A program made the translations under genes and the position numbers. Positions 38,497-52,231 of a stretch of DNA of 64,000 nt are shown one piece after another (the stretch's first letter is position 1; each line of letters begins with the position of its first letter). A model generated the notes under the pieces. It was not told the origin of the DNA. It saw nothing but the letters and a program-made list of their open reading frames with translations, and made no database searches. Source of the stretch: Parasponia andersonii. Its lineage: Eukaryota; Streptophyta; Magnoliopsida; Rosales; Cannabaceae. The stretch spans positions 136,357-200,356 of the forward strand of contig JXTB01000324.1 of assembly GCA_002914805.1 (NCBI GenBank). Direction: 5' to 3'.

Positions 38497-40640
38497 TAAC
38501 ATAACGCCGGTGAAAAGGGGTATTACATCTGCATGAAAATGTATAGAAAAAGCTCAACTGTCAACCTGTAAATGCGTTCTTCATTTTTTTTATTTTCTGT
38601 TTATCCTTTTTATGTTTTTCCAATTCAGAATCTCAGGTTCAAAGTGACTTTGTAAGCTCGGTCTTTTCTTTCTTTATGATCATCATCATCTTCCACTTTT
38701 TGTCTTGGTGGTTGTTCTTTCATAAAGCCTCTTGGATTTATTTTCTTTCGTGATCCTGGCTTTTATGGGACACAATAGAGGTATTTGAAAAAGATGATAT
38801 TTGATTTACGTGCATGAAGTTGACACAACACATGTATGCCTACAGAATGACACTAGAGTCTTGTGGAATGTTAATGATGTAAATCAAATAAGTGAGAATA
38901 ATAAAACAAGCTCAAATTGGTCGAATCACTCTTATCGGCGCAAAAGCTGTGATGCTCCTACAGAAAACTTTAACGTAATTAGCACAAGAATTTCCAGCAA
39001 TAAATAATTCTTACAAGGAATTTACTATCATATTATCTAGGCCGTTAAATCTCATTATGTCGATACAAGAAATGTGTGAATCACAAAGATATAATAGAGA
39101 CACATAATACAGAGAAGAGGAATTTAGAACAATAAAATCGATGTATTTAGGTTATTTATTTTGTTCCATTTGCAGGGTGGCAAATAAAGAATAACAGGAG
39201 CGTACAAATTTTTTTGAGATTTTCTGGAGATAAAATGAACGTGTTATCAAGTTTTAAAAAAAAAATAATAGCATCCTTACCATCCTCCAACCAAATATCT
39301 TCATTTTCATTTTTCCACTTTTAAGATAAACCTAGCTTTTATTAGTCTCACGAATAAATGGTTAAAGTATGACATCAGGAAACAATGAAAACTAACTAGA
39401 CACATCTACTAGTAGCTTTCATACTCAGAATGGCGAAAAAGTTATTATTAATTTCTTGAACAACGGTTAATAATCTGTCTTCAAAGATCGAAGATTTAGA
39501 ATATATATCTTAGGAGAAAAAGGACCATCTATTCTTTTCATTATAACAGCCATAAGCCCAAAACTTCTTCCTCAATATTGCGAATTACAACGTGATTCCT
39601 TTTGTTCGTGTCATACCATTTAGTCTAAAGCAAACAAAGAAGCAAAGTAAAGCTCATCAGAAAACAATTGAGAAAATAAAAAGTGTATAATATCAGTCAT
39701 TGATAATGAAAATAGGCCATCGAAATCGCCTTTGCAAGTTCAGATGGCCTCCGTACAATGTTACCGTAGAATGATCCGGAAAAAAAAAAAAAAAAAAAAA
39801 AGAACGGTCCAAAGATCCTAGTAAGGCTCATAAGCTTTGTATTTAGATTTTTTTTTTTCTTTTTCCATATTGTTTTGAAATTTAGCTGGATTACTATCAT
39901 GAATCTTTTCCTATATTATTTCAATATTCACTAGCTACGATTATGAAGTTAAGGATTGCGTGTGCCGAAACTATATTTTCTTCTACATTGAGTGTTACAA
40001 TAAGCATTAAATAAACGAATGTTGAAAAAGAAAAAATGAATTCAGTAAGAGTCTTAATATCCCTCCGGAAAAAAAAAAAAAAAAAGACTCTTAATGAGTT
40101 TTGTAAAATATTTATTATTACTGATTTTAATTAATAAATTAGGTATCATATGAATTTTATTTAAAATATAATTATAATTAACTAATAACAAACCGACGCA
40201 TCATATAGAATTAGTATCCATAGCATTATTCTAAACTCGACCATGAATATGGCCTTACTTAAAAGTGAGACTCTACCAGTCTACCTTATTCTCGTTAAAA
40301 TATATTATCTATATAAACTTCAGGTTCATGAAATGTTTAATATGTCAGCATATGGGTATAGTGTATTGGGTGTAGACCAGTTGTGTCAATACACATAAAA
40401 TAGAAGAGATTTGGATAAGATGTTCTAGTCTTTGTTTGGAGCAATTTGAGTATGGAATGACAAATTAACAAAGCAAAATTATATAACCTCGAGTGAGTAA
40501 TCACCCTCTTAAATACAAAATTAGAAGTCATATCAAATGGTGTGTTTGCTAAAAAAGGGAACTGAGCTATTTTTGTGGAATATCATATTTGGTGAAGTAA
40601 AAAGAGCTCGACAAATAAACTTATTTCAGTTGCCTTTTAA
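38497..40640. other. ATG5 3' flank and gene-free stretch
   Basis: The first few hundred bases are the likely ATG5 3' UTR, a T-rich tail after the stop at 38494-38496. Nothing else coding is supported. Poly(A) runs occur at about 39780 and 40070. Confidence 0.5.
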
Positions 40641-41075
40641 GGGGCCATTTGGTATGAGGTAATCTTTAGGTGAGAATGAGTATTTCGATGTATCCCCATG
40701 TTTGGTACCATTTTAAAACCCAATAAAGTAATCATACCGGGAATCAAATCCTCTTAAATGTAGGTCATCTTAAAATTACCTAAAAAAACGAAACAAACAA
40801 AAATATGACATTCTAGGAATCATAACAAATTATTTTATTTTATACTAATAAATTTTATTATTTTATAAGCAATTTAATTTTTTAGTTATTTTTTAATTTT
40901 AATTTAAGCACATTCTCGTGCGCAACCAAACACAGTTATCTAACATCTCAGGAATCATAGATAAGATTATTATGTGTAATCAAACACAATTATTCTGGAT
41001 ATCAAACAATTATATCAACATCTGTAGCATTTCCATTAATCTGAAAACTGAGATTACCTTAAACCAAATAACCCC
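40641..41075. mobile_element. Tourist-like (PIF/Harbinger-type) MITE, 435 bp
   Basis: It begins GGGGCCATTTGGTATGAGG and ends with CCAAATAACCCC, the near reverse complement of its start. TAA flanks both sides (40638-40640 and 41076-41078). It is non-coding. The fragment at 31138-31299 belongs to the same family. Confidence 0.78.
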
Positions 41076-41078
41076 TAA

Positions 41079-41986
41079 GGGATTTTTGTGACTCACCTAT
41101 ATTAGATGGGTTAAAATAGTCTGGTGTTTCATCTTAAAAACTTATAACCAAAGAAAATATCATCATTTATGAAATATTCTTAGAAAACGAATAGATGAAT
41201 ACTCATTTTTATCGTTTCATTTTTTTTTATTAAATAACTTGTTTAAAATTTAAAGAATTTATTATTCAGAATTATATTTATTATTACTTATGTACTCAAA
41301 AAATAATAAATCCAATCCATAACTCTCGTTACCAAACAGGCAAATGCGCTCTTCCCACAAATGGTTCCACTTTGAAAAGGACTCCTAATTTAATATAGTG
41401 ATTTAAATAGTTTCTAAGATTTATATCTAGAAAGTTTAGTTTTTACTATTAATTGATAAGTATTAATTTTATATTTAAATGATAGTTATTTTCCATGCTA
41501 CTTCGTGAGTTTTTATGTTTATCTAAGGCTAATTTACTCTATTGTTGTGTTTCTAGGTGAATTGGAAGTGACATGGTGAAAAGAAATTGAAATCGAGTGA
41601 CAAATCTAAAGTGGGGCGAGAGTGGATAAGCGCCCCACTTAGCTTTCTCAAATTTAGATTTTTACCTCTGAAATTGAATTTATTTTCCAAAAAAACCCCC
41701 ACATGCCTCCACTCAATTTATTTCCCCATGTGTCTTTATTTGTATTTTTCAATTTCATTATTTCTATTTAAAATTTAGGATATACTTCCTTTCTTTTCTC
41801 AAAATCCTAAATTTTATTAGTTATTGAAAAAAAAAATATTGGCTACGCTCTAAGGTCTAAAACTCTCATTAAATATAAATTTCTTCCTCCATCAAACTCT
41901 CAGATTAGTTAACACTTCCTTTTCTTTTTACTTTCACTAAATAATATAAGATACCTTGGTTGTGTTTTTCTTTTAGTTATATATAT
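41079..41986. other. Gene-free stretch between two MITEs
   Basis: AT-rich DNA without a supported gene. A segment ending GTTACCAAACAGGC (about 41330) resembles a right-hand MITE terminus but its partner was not located. Confidence 0.4.
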
Positions 41987-42227
41987 GGGCACCAATCCAG
42001 TAGGTATTTTTTTTTTTTTACCTATACATATGTATCAATTTGGCCAATGAAAATTTAGCATGCACATTTTTTTGTTATAAAAAATAAGAGAAAGAAAGAG
42101 CATTAATGATGCACGCCTTTTCATGCACTTCATTATAGCCATTAGATCACCATTAGATGGTGATCCAACGGCTAAAAAAAAAATACTTACCCATAGATAA
42201 AAAAAAATACCTATTGGATTGGCAACC
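41987..42227. mobile_element. MITE-like element with T-rich inverted ends, 241 bp
   Basis: The left end GGGCACCAATCCAGTAGG plus a T run pairs with the right end, whose reverse complement is GGTTGCCAATCCAATAGG plus a T run. An internal short palindrome lies around 42137-42167 (ATTAGATCACCATTAGATGG). Both flanks are TATATATAT, which could be a 9-bp target duplication of Mutator type or simply AT microsatellite sequence, so the superfamily is uncertain. Confidence 0.65.
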
Positions 42228-45200
42228 TATATATATATATATGTGTGTATAATTTCATAGCTCCTGCCATTGTATGAAAGGAATTTTCTTTTTATATACT
42301 TTTGACAAATAAACATTAACTTTGAAAATTAAATAACTAAAAGAGAAGATCATGACAAAGATTATTTTGATATAATTGATAATGAGGTTATTATAAAATG
42401 TTTCATAATATGAAAATTTGTAGGAGACAATACTAATGTATTGATCGGTATTATATTATTACTAAATAGTTAAAAATTTAAAATTCCTGCTTTTTATATG
42501 ATTGTTTTTTAAAAAAAAAAAAAAAATTGTTCATTATGCTTGCACTAAATTAAAATCTTGAATTCGTTACTAACTGGAGCTGGAATAGGTTAAAAATTAA
42601 AGTGTTGAGTTGAAACAATGTAAAAATCCTGAAAACATACTGAAAAATGTTATTTTCCTGAAATTAGATAAAAAGTAATATTTTTCCAAACTCCGATAAA
42701 CTAACAGAAATCTGGTACAGGGGCACCAGAGTTTGTGCTTCGCATCGCCAGGAAATTGGGGGAAAATGTTTTTTTTTTCATTGACTTGGGGTGTTTTGAT
42801 GCTCTGGGACTTCGAATTTGTGCGAGACTCAATCTAAATGCATCCCAAACCTGTTTTCTTATAAATATGGCATTCTAAAGTAGATGGAGTAATATAATAC
42901 ACATCCAAGAGCTATAAGACTATACTAGAAACCTAGAGAGATGGAGAGCTTAGAGCATTGCAGTCATCTTCATTCATCCTTGCTCCTTTTATAGTTTTTG
43001 CTTGTCTTCTTAATTCTAGCATGATGATTCTTCTCGTCAATCTTGTATATATGCTAGAGTGGACCCTAAATTAGATTAAAGGTGATTTCAAAACCTTAAT
43101 CAAGATTGTTAATTGATTTTTCCAGATTTTATATAATCAGTTGTTTAATTAAAGTTGTTTATGTTCTTTTATGGATATTGCTTTATAAATTATATCTTAC
43201 TTATTTAAGTGTACAAGTGGACTACTATGATAAAGTTCTAATGCTAGGACTTGTTATAGTTGATTTAATCGTTTGATGAAATATTTATAATAAGGAACAT
43301 AACCTAGGTTACATTTTGCAATTGTGAAATTATAATATTGATCAACCTAATATCTTTCTTTATGATAGTATTTTTGTTAATTAATTGTAGAGCATTTGCT
43401 TAGATTAGTTAATGAAAAGAAGTTATTTATGACATTCATCTAGTTTACATATAATCTAAGGAAAAATATAAATAGTTGTATATTTGTAAACTATTTACGG
43501 TTAATAGCTTTGTTGAATTACTATTAAAATATGGTAATTGATTAGTACAATTGTTTAGTGGTTGTGAGTGAAACCTTAATCTAATTATTTTATTTTCACT
43601 TTTGTTTTATTTTTTTTCAAACCTCTTTCAACATAGTTTTAGAATTGATCCTTATTTATCACTATGCTATATAATGTTTGGATTTTCCTATAGCACGACT
43701 TAGATAGAAATAGGAAAAAATTAATTGGATAGTTTAACGGCACATCGTTAATACATAATTTTCTCTTAAATTTATGAAAGAAAAATTCATAACATAAACT
43801 TTTTTCTTCTTCTTCTTCTTCTTTTTTTTTTTTTTTGAAAAAAAACAAACTTTTATTAAAAAAGCAGAAACTTTTATCTACCAAATTATAAGTTCATCCT
43901 CCGCTTGTAAGACCAATCCAGGTAGATCATATAAAATTTCATTACAAATACATGATTAATCATTACGTTAGGAAGCAAAAAGAAAATAAGTAAACTACAT
44001 TCACTGCAGACCGGAGTTAAAAATAGGAAGGAAAGTTTTCAGGAAAAAAATAAAAAATAAATAAAGAGCTGTTAGGATTTTCAATGAAATTTCCATAAAA
44101 TAACCAAACATTATATATTGTTTGAGATAATCTAGTCTATTCCAAACTAATTCATTCTACTCCCAATCCCATAACAAGTTACAACATCCAAGTGTGTCGA
44201 TGAAAATTGTTATGTGCCTCACTGAAATTCAAATGATTCCATCAGTAAAGCCTTCATTTGAAGATATCGGTTTCAAACACCTTCGAAATAATACAATTAT
44301 TAATTAGAAGATACAGATAAGATTCCGTTACTATAATACCATTGTGTGGATAAACAATAATAATATCAAAACATTATAATGTTGCAAGTAAGTGACAAAT
44401 TTGACCAATTAACACATATCGTTATCAAAAGCTTCCAACGGCTTAGCTTAGGCTTAGCTAGTAGTACATTGCATTTGACCATAATTGTTAAGACTTGAGA
44501 ATGAGAGGCCAAAAAGTAGCCGTTGCTTTCTCCCCACCGATGGCACCACTGGGGTCCTCTGTGTTGGATTCCACCACCACAGCAGCTGGCATAGATCCCC
44601 ATTCTTTTCCCCCTTTTTTTCTTTCTTTTTTTTTTTTTTCTTCTTCTTCTTTAATCAATTCCCCTGTGCACACAGTCCATCATGGCATTTGTCTATTGTC
44701 CACATGTCACTTTTCCTATGGACTTGGGCCCATCCACGGCTCCTCTCATTTCCCTTATTATTTTTGTTTTGACCATTTTCCCTTCTGGTTTTGTTTTTTT
44801 TTTTCCCTGAAAGATATAAGAGAGCACTTCTGTGATGAGAAATGAGTGCTTGCAGACTTGCAGTACTCTGTTTCTCGCTATCTTCCTCTTGCTTAATACT
44901 TAAACTTGTCAAAAATACTATATTTTAATAGAGATAATATAAAAAAAAAAACTCATAATTTTTAACTTTTTATTAAAAAAAACTCATGTATTTTCGCTAA
45001 TAGTAAATAAAATTTTTCATTTGTATTTTTATATAAAATCTCATCAAATCTATATGTATAATCAAAATCTATGTGTATAATCAAAACTTGAAGTTAAAAT
45101 AATTGGAACTGAATGTTTTTAATTTTTGAAATCAAATAACAGAATTCTAAAAAAATGGTGTATTTGAAAAATGTTCTATGAAAATTAGATTCTTAAGAGA

Positions 45201-48200
45201 CCGTAAATTATTTTTCGGTTTAGATAGTTGGTTTCCTGAATTCTTAAGAGATTGCAAAGTATTTTTTGGTTTAGAGAGTTGTTTTCTCATTATTTCTGTA
45301 AATATCAATACATATTTTAAAAAATAAAGATGTTTTTGTAATAATTTGAAATTTCAATTTTGATTATATATGTAAATTCATTGAAATTTGATAAAATAAA
45401 TCTAAAAAAGACATGATTTTTTTTTTGCTAAAAGGTTAAAGTGGTGGATTTTTAAATAATATTATCCTTATTTTGATATATAATAAATTATTATTGAAAT
45501 TCTATATGTCAAGAGATATTTCAATAAATATATATTAGGATAATTTATAAAAATAAGATATTTAGCATCATCTTGGACTTTCAGTTTTTTATAACATAAA
45601 AAAGGATCTTTTTTGTAAATGCATTTTTAATGGTCATATCTTTTCCATAAGCTTTAAAATACGATTAGAAATAGAAAAATTTCCCAATATAGGCACTCTT
45701 TCTGCCAATCTTACTATTATAACGTTGTCTTGTGGTGACATGCGTCTTGGTATATCCCCTCCAATTTCAAATCCACTTTTCAGGAATTTTTTTTCCCTCC
45801 TTTGAAATGTATCCACATATATTGTATTTTTAAAAGTTACTTAAAAACTAATTGCTCAGGCTAAATAACGTATATCCACAATATTCGAATTTACGATTAT
45901 TTCTATTTGAAAAAATGCAACACTCTTAAATTATGCCAGCTTTAGCCATGCAGATTGCATTTAACTAACAATAGCAATAATAATTGAATAGCTCAACTCT
46001 CTAAGCAGCTGGATCTCTGCGTGATACCGCTTAAATATATGTATTTAAATAGAAATTATAGAATGAGTTATAATTAAAATGATATACATTTGAATTAAAA
46101 TAAAGTAGAACGAGTTACTATCCAAAATAAAGTGGAATGAATTATAATTAGAATAAAATATATTAAAATGAACTATTCGAAAACAAGGGTGGAGCTCTAT
46201 TCCTGTTCTTAAAAGAAAAAAATAGTTCTAATGATTGATGTGACCAATGTGACATCTGAATAGAAAAACTAAATTGTTGAAATAAACATTTATTCTAATG
46301 GATATAGGAATGGAGTGGATAAGAATGGTTGAATCAAATGGGGCCATAAATGACTTAGAGAAAAAAAGGTAACAGATCGACCACTAGAGGTAGCAAACTC
46401 TGTGCCAAAATGTGACCTTGATAACACTATTAGTTGTTTTGTAGAGATTCAACATTTAACCCAAGATTGACTACCTAAGAAAGAGGTTAATTGAGTTTTA
46501 AAAATCTTTTGGTAACTTTTCAAGTATATAAAACTAAAGAACATAATTTTCAAATTTTTAGATTACATGTAAATACAATAATATAATCAAGCAATCAATA
46601 TTTCAAATACTCAAATAATATATTACAATACAATAAAGAGTATAGAAATAGAAAAAAATTATACATATAAACTCAAGTTTTTACAAGGTTTTGTAAGTAC
46701 GATTTGCCTATATCTTTGTTTATATGCAACTTCACTTTAAGCATCTATCATTGAATTAATAATATGAGTTTGATTGACTATTTTACAAAGTAGTAAATTT
46801 TTTTTAGGGTCCACTCAAACTTTATAATAGATTTGACTATGACTCTATCACACATATATTTGGATTGGATTATTTTGATTTGGATGCTAATTTCACGTAG
46901 TTATTCAAATTGTTAAGACTCGAGTTTTAATATCATATATATATTTGGATGTTTAAACTCTAGTACTAATTTAATAATATACTTATTGTTTAGATAATGG
47001 TGCTAAACTCACGTATACACGAGTTATTTAGACGACTATGCCAATTTTACTTAGAGTTGAGATATTTAAAAATTAGTGCCAGCCTCACTTAAATACTTAA
47101 TATAATTTGAATGGTAAAGTAGAAAGTACTCGCTGATTCTTATTTGTAAAGATTTGATACAAGTTTACAACTATGAGAAATGTTGTAAAGTTTAATAATT
47201 TAATTGAAGTTTTGATGAACATGCAAAAATATTTTTCTCAAATGATTTAAGAATAAGTTAGGCTAAAGAGATTTGTGAACACTTTGTGTCGAGGATATAT
47301 TCATTTAAATGCTTTGAGAAGTTTCAAATAAGCTTCTATTTATAGATCTCTTCAAAGACTAGTTGTTTATTGTCATTATAAAATTTTGCAATATGTCTGG
47401 ATATTCGAAGGTGTAGATCCAATTGTCCACCATCTAGCTGTTTCAAATCCAGCAGAAAAAAATTTACCGTCACACTTTTGATGGGTCCAGATTCGGTCTG
47501 ATCATCAACTTTTCAGGCAAAATGCATATGCATTATGTCTTCTGACACTACTTTTTTGGCAGTTTTGAAGTTTTTTTTTTTTTTTTTTTTACTTCTAAAA
47601 TCATCTTTAATACTTTTAAACTTTGGAAAAATATTTTAAAATCAACAAATAAGCATTTGGAATTGGCTTCTAAAGATATTTTCACAAAAGTTTGTACATT
47701 GAGGCCGAAACTGATCAATGTTAGAATACGGATAGGATTAAAAAAGTGATTTATAAAAATTGAATATTACTATGATTAAAATCATGGTCTGCATCAAACC
47801 TAAATACAAAATAATAAAATGTAAACTTATATGGACTCCATATTGTATCTCGATTTTTCATTTTGACGATTGATTTTGTATCTCGATCTTTCATCATGGC
47901 AATCTTAATTTTGATAACAATTTTTGTCAACTTAAGTGCTTAAACTTGATCAACATTCTTTACTTAATAATTGTGCTTTAATTTTGAGCAATTTTCTGCG
48001 CATTGAAGTTAAACTATTAGCACGTAATTTAATATTTGTTATTTTCGAAATAAAAGAAATAATATTCAAACCTTAATAAGTGAACACTATTTACTAAAAA
48101 TCTATCAATTAACAGCCTCCTTTGATCAGCACGAAGATAATTAACATAGGCAATACACTGGAATGGGCATATAAATTCGCAAAATCAATGGGGAGTTTGA

Positions 48201-51200
48201 ACCCAAAAAGTTCGAACTTATGACTGCCTACTTCGCGGCTACAGTCCATTTTACCGCTATTGTACTATAATTATTTGACTCGAGTCTCCTAGATCTTAAC
48301 CAAAATGAGTGTGAATACTATGTGCTCTGAATTTAACATAAAAAATTATTAATTTAACATAAAAAATTATTTGTACTTCTAAACGTCAAATTTCTTCGTT
48401 TATTGATGAAAAAATAGATTGTGATAACACAATAATTGACATTCTAAGAAGTGTGAAGGGCCAATTTTCGGTATAATATGATAATTGATAATTAATACTC
48501 AAAAATTTAGTTGGAAGAATCATATATCTAGGTTTTCATTCTGCCGCGAGGGAGATTCTTTTGTTGTTTTCTTTTCCTTTTTTCGTTTTCAATAATGCTT
48601 TCCTATGTGTGAAGGCTCGAGTTACTCTAAATTCAAATATGTAAATACTTTTTTCCCACATGTTAGAGACCATGTGTGTTTTATTTATTTTCTATATATT
48701 TTTATGTGGTTTTTCATATCTATTTTTCGGATTTGAGATTTTTATAGTCTAAATCTAAAACATTCTATACAATTCAAGATTGAATTATGCAAAATATTTG
48801 TTACAATATAAGTTGGAAGAACTAATAAAACTCTAGTTATACTCCTTATTGGGTTGTGTAATTTCTTTCAAATCATTAGTCGAATATAATGATTGTGCCG
48901 ATTACTTATTTATTATAATATATTATTTGTATTTCAATTAGTGTATCAGTGGATGATTATATTGTTTTATTTATTTGTTAAATTAAATGTCATTATATTT
49001 AAAAAAAAAAAGGTGCTTAAGGGAAGTGAGTTTTGTCATCTATCTATTTATTTTTGGAAGCAATAGTATTAATGAGTAAAATAAGAAAAAAGTTATTAGT
49101 TGCAAAGAAAAAAGAAACCAACAAATCAATGGAATCTATAGTAATGGTGAGATTATACAATCACAGTTTACCAGGTGCCAAACATAAAAATGAAATATAT
49201 TCTACAATTGGTCTTACTTACAAAACCCTAGTGAATTTGGGAAAATTAGAATATATGTGATCAATGAGTGCTCTTTATGGAAGATATCAATCAAAATAAC
49301 CAATTCTGAGTGTGGATATTGATTTGAAAGAGCTAAAAGAATTTCTCAATTGGAGTTCTGAATGCATCACGTGTGGATTTGCATTTGTGTTCAAGTATAG
49401 GAGCACAATTTTTTTCTCTTTGTGCGTCAGTCGAATTCAAATACAATGCTTTGATCGATAATATATTAATGTAATTTTTTTTTTTTTTATATAGTTTGAT
49501 CTTTGTATTAGATTATCTATTGATATTATTACAAGTATTTTTACACATTAAAAAGAAAAAAAAAACAAAAAAGAAAGAAAGAGAGTGATTGAGTGAAAGT
49601 TGGTCTTGAATATAATGATCAAATCCCGAACGAAAGACGAACTCCATATATAAATGTCATTTTCAAGGAGATAATTGAAAAGGTCAGCATTTCACATTCA
49701 TTAGTTCATGCAAAAAATCACGGCTTAGTGGAATTCTATTGGACTAAACTTTTCTTTGGTGTCAATTTTATTTCTATAAGAAAAATACTTTAGTGCTTAG
49801 ACCTTACTTTCTTTTCAACAGAAAACGAGGTTGATCTTTACACCTCCTCAAATTATGGCTCCCTTTCTTCATAGAATATTCTTAATTTTTATCTTTCTTT
49901 TCTCCTTTTGTCATTTATTTTCCCGCAAGATATTATAAAAAGAGACCCTTTAGTGTTTTTTTTTTATCTATTTCTTTTTCATCATTCTTTAAGTTTCTTT
50001 CCTCCCATCGTGTGGTTGGGATTTTTTTGTACCATTTGTGCATAGATGATATTTTTATGTTTTTGGATTGATATTTATATGAAAAGGATTTTTGTTGAAC
50101 CTCACATAAACTGCTCAATGAAAGTTTGAAAATTCTCATTTTTGTGCTAGAGCCTGGAGACATTCACTTCAAGTTAAATGCTTAAACTACATAAATATGG
50201 TTGAGTTCTGAATTGATATATTTCTTTGGCATTTATTATGGTAGAAGTATTATTATTTGGAAAACGTTTATGGGTCGGAATTTAAGAAAAGTTGAAAAAT
50301 GTTGATCTCTAATAATGGTATTTTCCGTACGATTTGATCAAATCAATATTGTGGGATCGCTATTTCATTTAAGGGCTATGTATGGTAGAGGAAAGAAATA
50401 AGAGCCAATCCACTAAAGTATTAGAAAGTAAGTGAAATGGAAGAAAAAGACTATTTGTTTTTAAATCATCATCATACTACTTAATAATGTGTCTGGAATA
50501 ATAATTTTCAAATAAACAAGTTTCTTTCCTCACCTATTAACCAAAATAACAAAGATGAAAAGTTTTTTTCTTTTGAAATATTATATCTCTCCTATTGTAT
50601 CTATCCTCTAATTTAATGTCCTCTCTACCAATTATAAGCTAAGAGATGAAAAGGATCATTTATATCGATCTACTAATTCAAAAAGTTCTGTTGCCACTTT
50701 TACACAGAATTGTGCAAATATAAATTGAAACATATGTAAAAGGAAATTCCAAAAGCATAGTTTCCAACAATAGCAAACATTCATATCCATAGAATAGAAG
50801 CAAAACGATGTTAATGGGTTGGTGGAGGTGGTGGCCCCTTGGACTTTTGAGTTTTGTATAGTCAACTAACTAAAGACAACATAAAAGATGGTGTCATTAA
50901 CTATCATAATTTTGGTAAAAAAAAAAAAAACTATCATCATGTTCCTGTTTTTTTTCCTTTTTTTTTTTTCAAATACAAAGACATAATGTACCACTTAATT
51001 GAGGATTCAAATGGAAACGAATTGCCTTCTAACAATGTTAAAATGTTAACCAATCTCGATTTTATGTTTCTAAATTTATATTTCTTTTGGTAATACTAGT
51101 AATATTAACAACACTTTGGTACAAACTCTTGGCGTAAGTAGCCTATTACCATTTTTTCAAGGTACATATATAAAAGTTTGCATCAATGTTTTTATAAAGA

Positions 51201-51780
51201 GGTAATTACCATATCTTCTTATTACATTTTTTTTGAAGGAACAATATCAATCTGGAAACATTGTCAATTTAATACATTATTCAATTGAAGAAATTTAATA
51301 AAGAGGTAATTAACGTGTTTTTACATTTAAATTTAATACATTGTTCAATATTAACTATGAAGAATCTTGAAGTCATGTTTAAACTTAAAATTACTTAGTT
51401 TTATAATTTAAAATTACTTAATTAGTTTTATAACTTCATCATATGCATTTAAGGCAATACGATAACATAGTGATTGTTGGAGAAGAATTAGGAGGTAATT
51501 CCTGTTTCTTTGTATTACATTTTAAATTTAGTACATGCTTCAATTTAATGTTTAAGTGTCTTAAAGTCATGTTAGAAAAATTAAAATGACTTAAATTAGT
51601 AACTTCATTAAATGAATTTAATACATTCGTATAACATCGTGTTTATTGTAGAGGAATTACGAGGTGGGACTCCAAAATTAGATTATTACAATAAACAAAA
51701 TTATATTACTACAATCATGAATGTCTAAAATTCATTTGAAGACAAAAAAAAAAAAATATATAAAGAAATACAACAGACGC
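42228..51780. other. Long gene-free stretch
   Basis: About 9.5 kb with no supported gene. The open frames are short and low-complexity and have no recognisable domain. There are TCT/CTT runs near 43800 and 44640 and poly(T) runs near 47575 and 49480. A stretch at about 44490-44890 is less AT-rich and contains pyrimidine runs, but it has no coding exon I can defend. Confidence 0.5.
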
Positions 51781-52231
51781 GGTTTTAGGCTAAAAAAGTA
51801 GAGAGAGAAATAGTCTCTGTCCACCTGCACCAGTATCTTAGTTGTCTCTCTTTTGGCATTTTTCTAAATTTTTATTTATTTGTTTTAAATTTTAAAAAAC
51901 TCACACACTCTCTATCACTCCGCTCTCTCACTCCTCCACATGCACTCACTCTCACACCTCTCTTTCTCTCTCCTCAGTCTTCGTCTTCTTCTTCTTCTTT
52001 CTCTCTCTAGGGCTGTAGCTGTAGCTGTAGCTTTAGCTCTAGCTCTAGCTCTAGCTCTAGCTCAGCTGAAACTGAAACCCTAATTGCTGAATTCTTCGCT
52101 GTAATTTTCTTCATTTTTATTTGTTTATTTTTGGGTTCGAACTTCGGAGCCTAAACCCTATACTATCAGATCTGGTTCTGGTTCGATTGAGTTTCAAGCT
52201 ATGCTCCACTAGTTTCTTCACCTATTTCGCC
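51781..52231 (+). promoter_or_regulatory. Promoter-proximal region and 5' leader of the NAT transporter gene
   Basis: A pyrimidine-rich stretch (CTCTCT and CTTCTTCTT, about 51900-52010) leads into a hexanucleotide repeat at about 52014-52066: TAGCTG units followed by TAGCTC units. The main start follows at 52232. A minimal upstream reading frame, ATG CTC CAC TAG, lies at 52201-52212, 19 bases before the main ATG. Both could affect translation. No clear TATA box was found. Confidence 0.55.
52014..52066 (+). repeat. Hexanucleotide repeat TAGCTG/TAGCTC in the 5' leader
   Basis: Several tandem 6-bp units, first GCTGTAGCTGTAGCTG and then CTAGCTCTAGCTCTAGCTC. It is not a multiple-of-three issue because it precedes the start codon. 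Such runs often vary in length between individuals. Confidence 0.85.

Noticed and set aside
42700..43330. Possible LTR or retroelement leader (GAGCTTAGAGCATTGCAGTC region)
   Set aside because: It has the flavour of plant retroelement leaders, but I found no TATA, paired repeat or coding sequence to support a call.
44485..44912. Several overlapping frames of 60-116 codons on both strands
   Set aside because: Driven by pyrimidine/purine runs on less AT-rich DNA; no domain, mutually overlapping.
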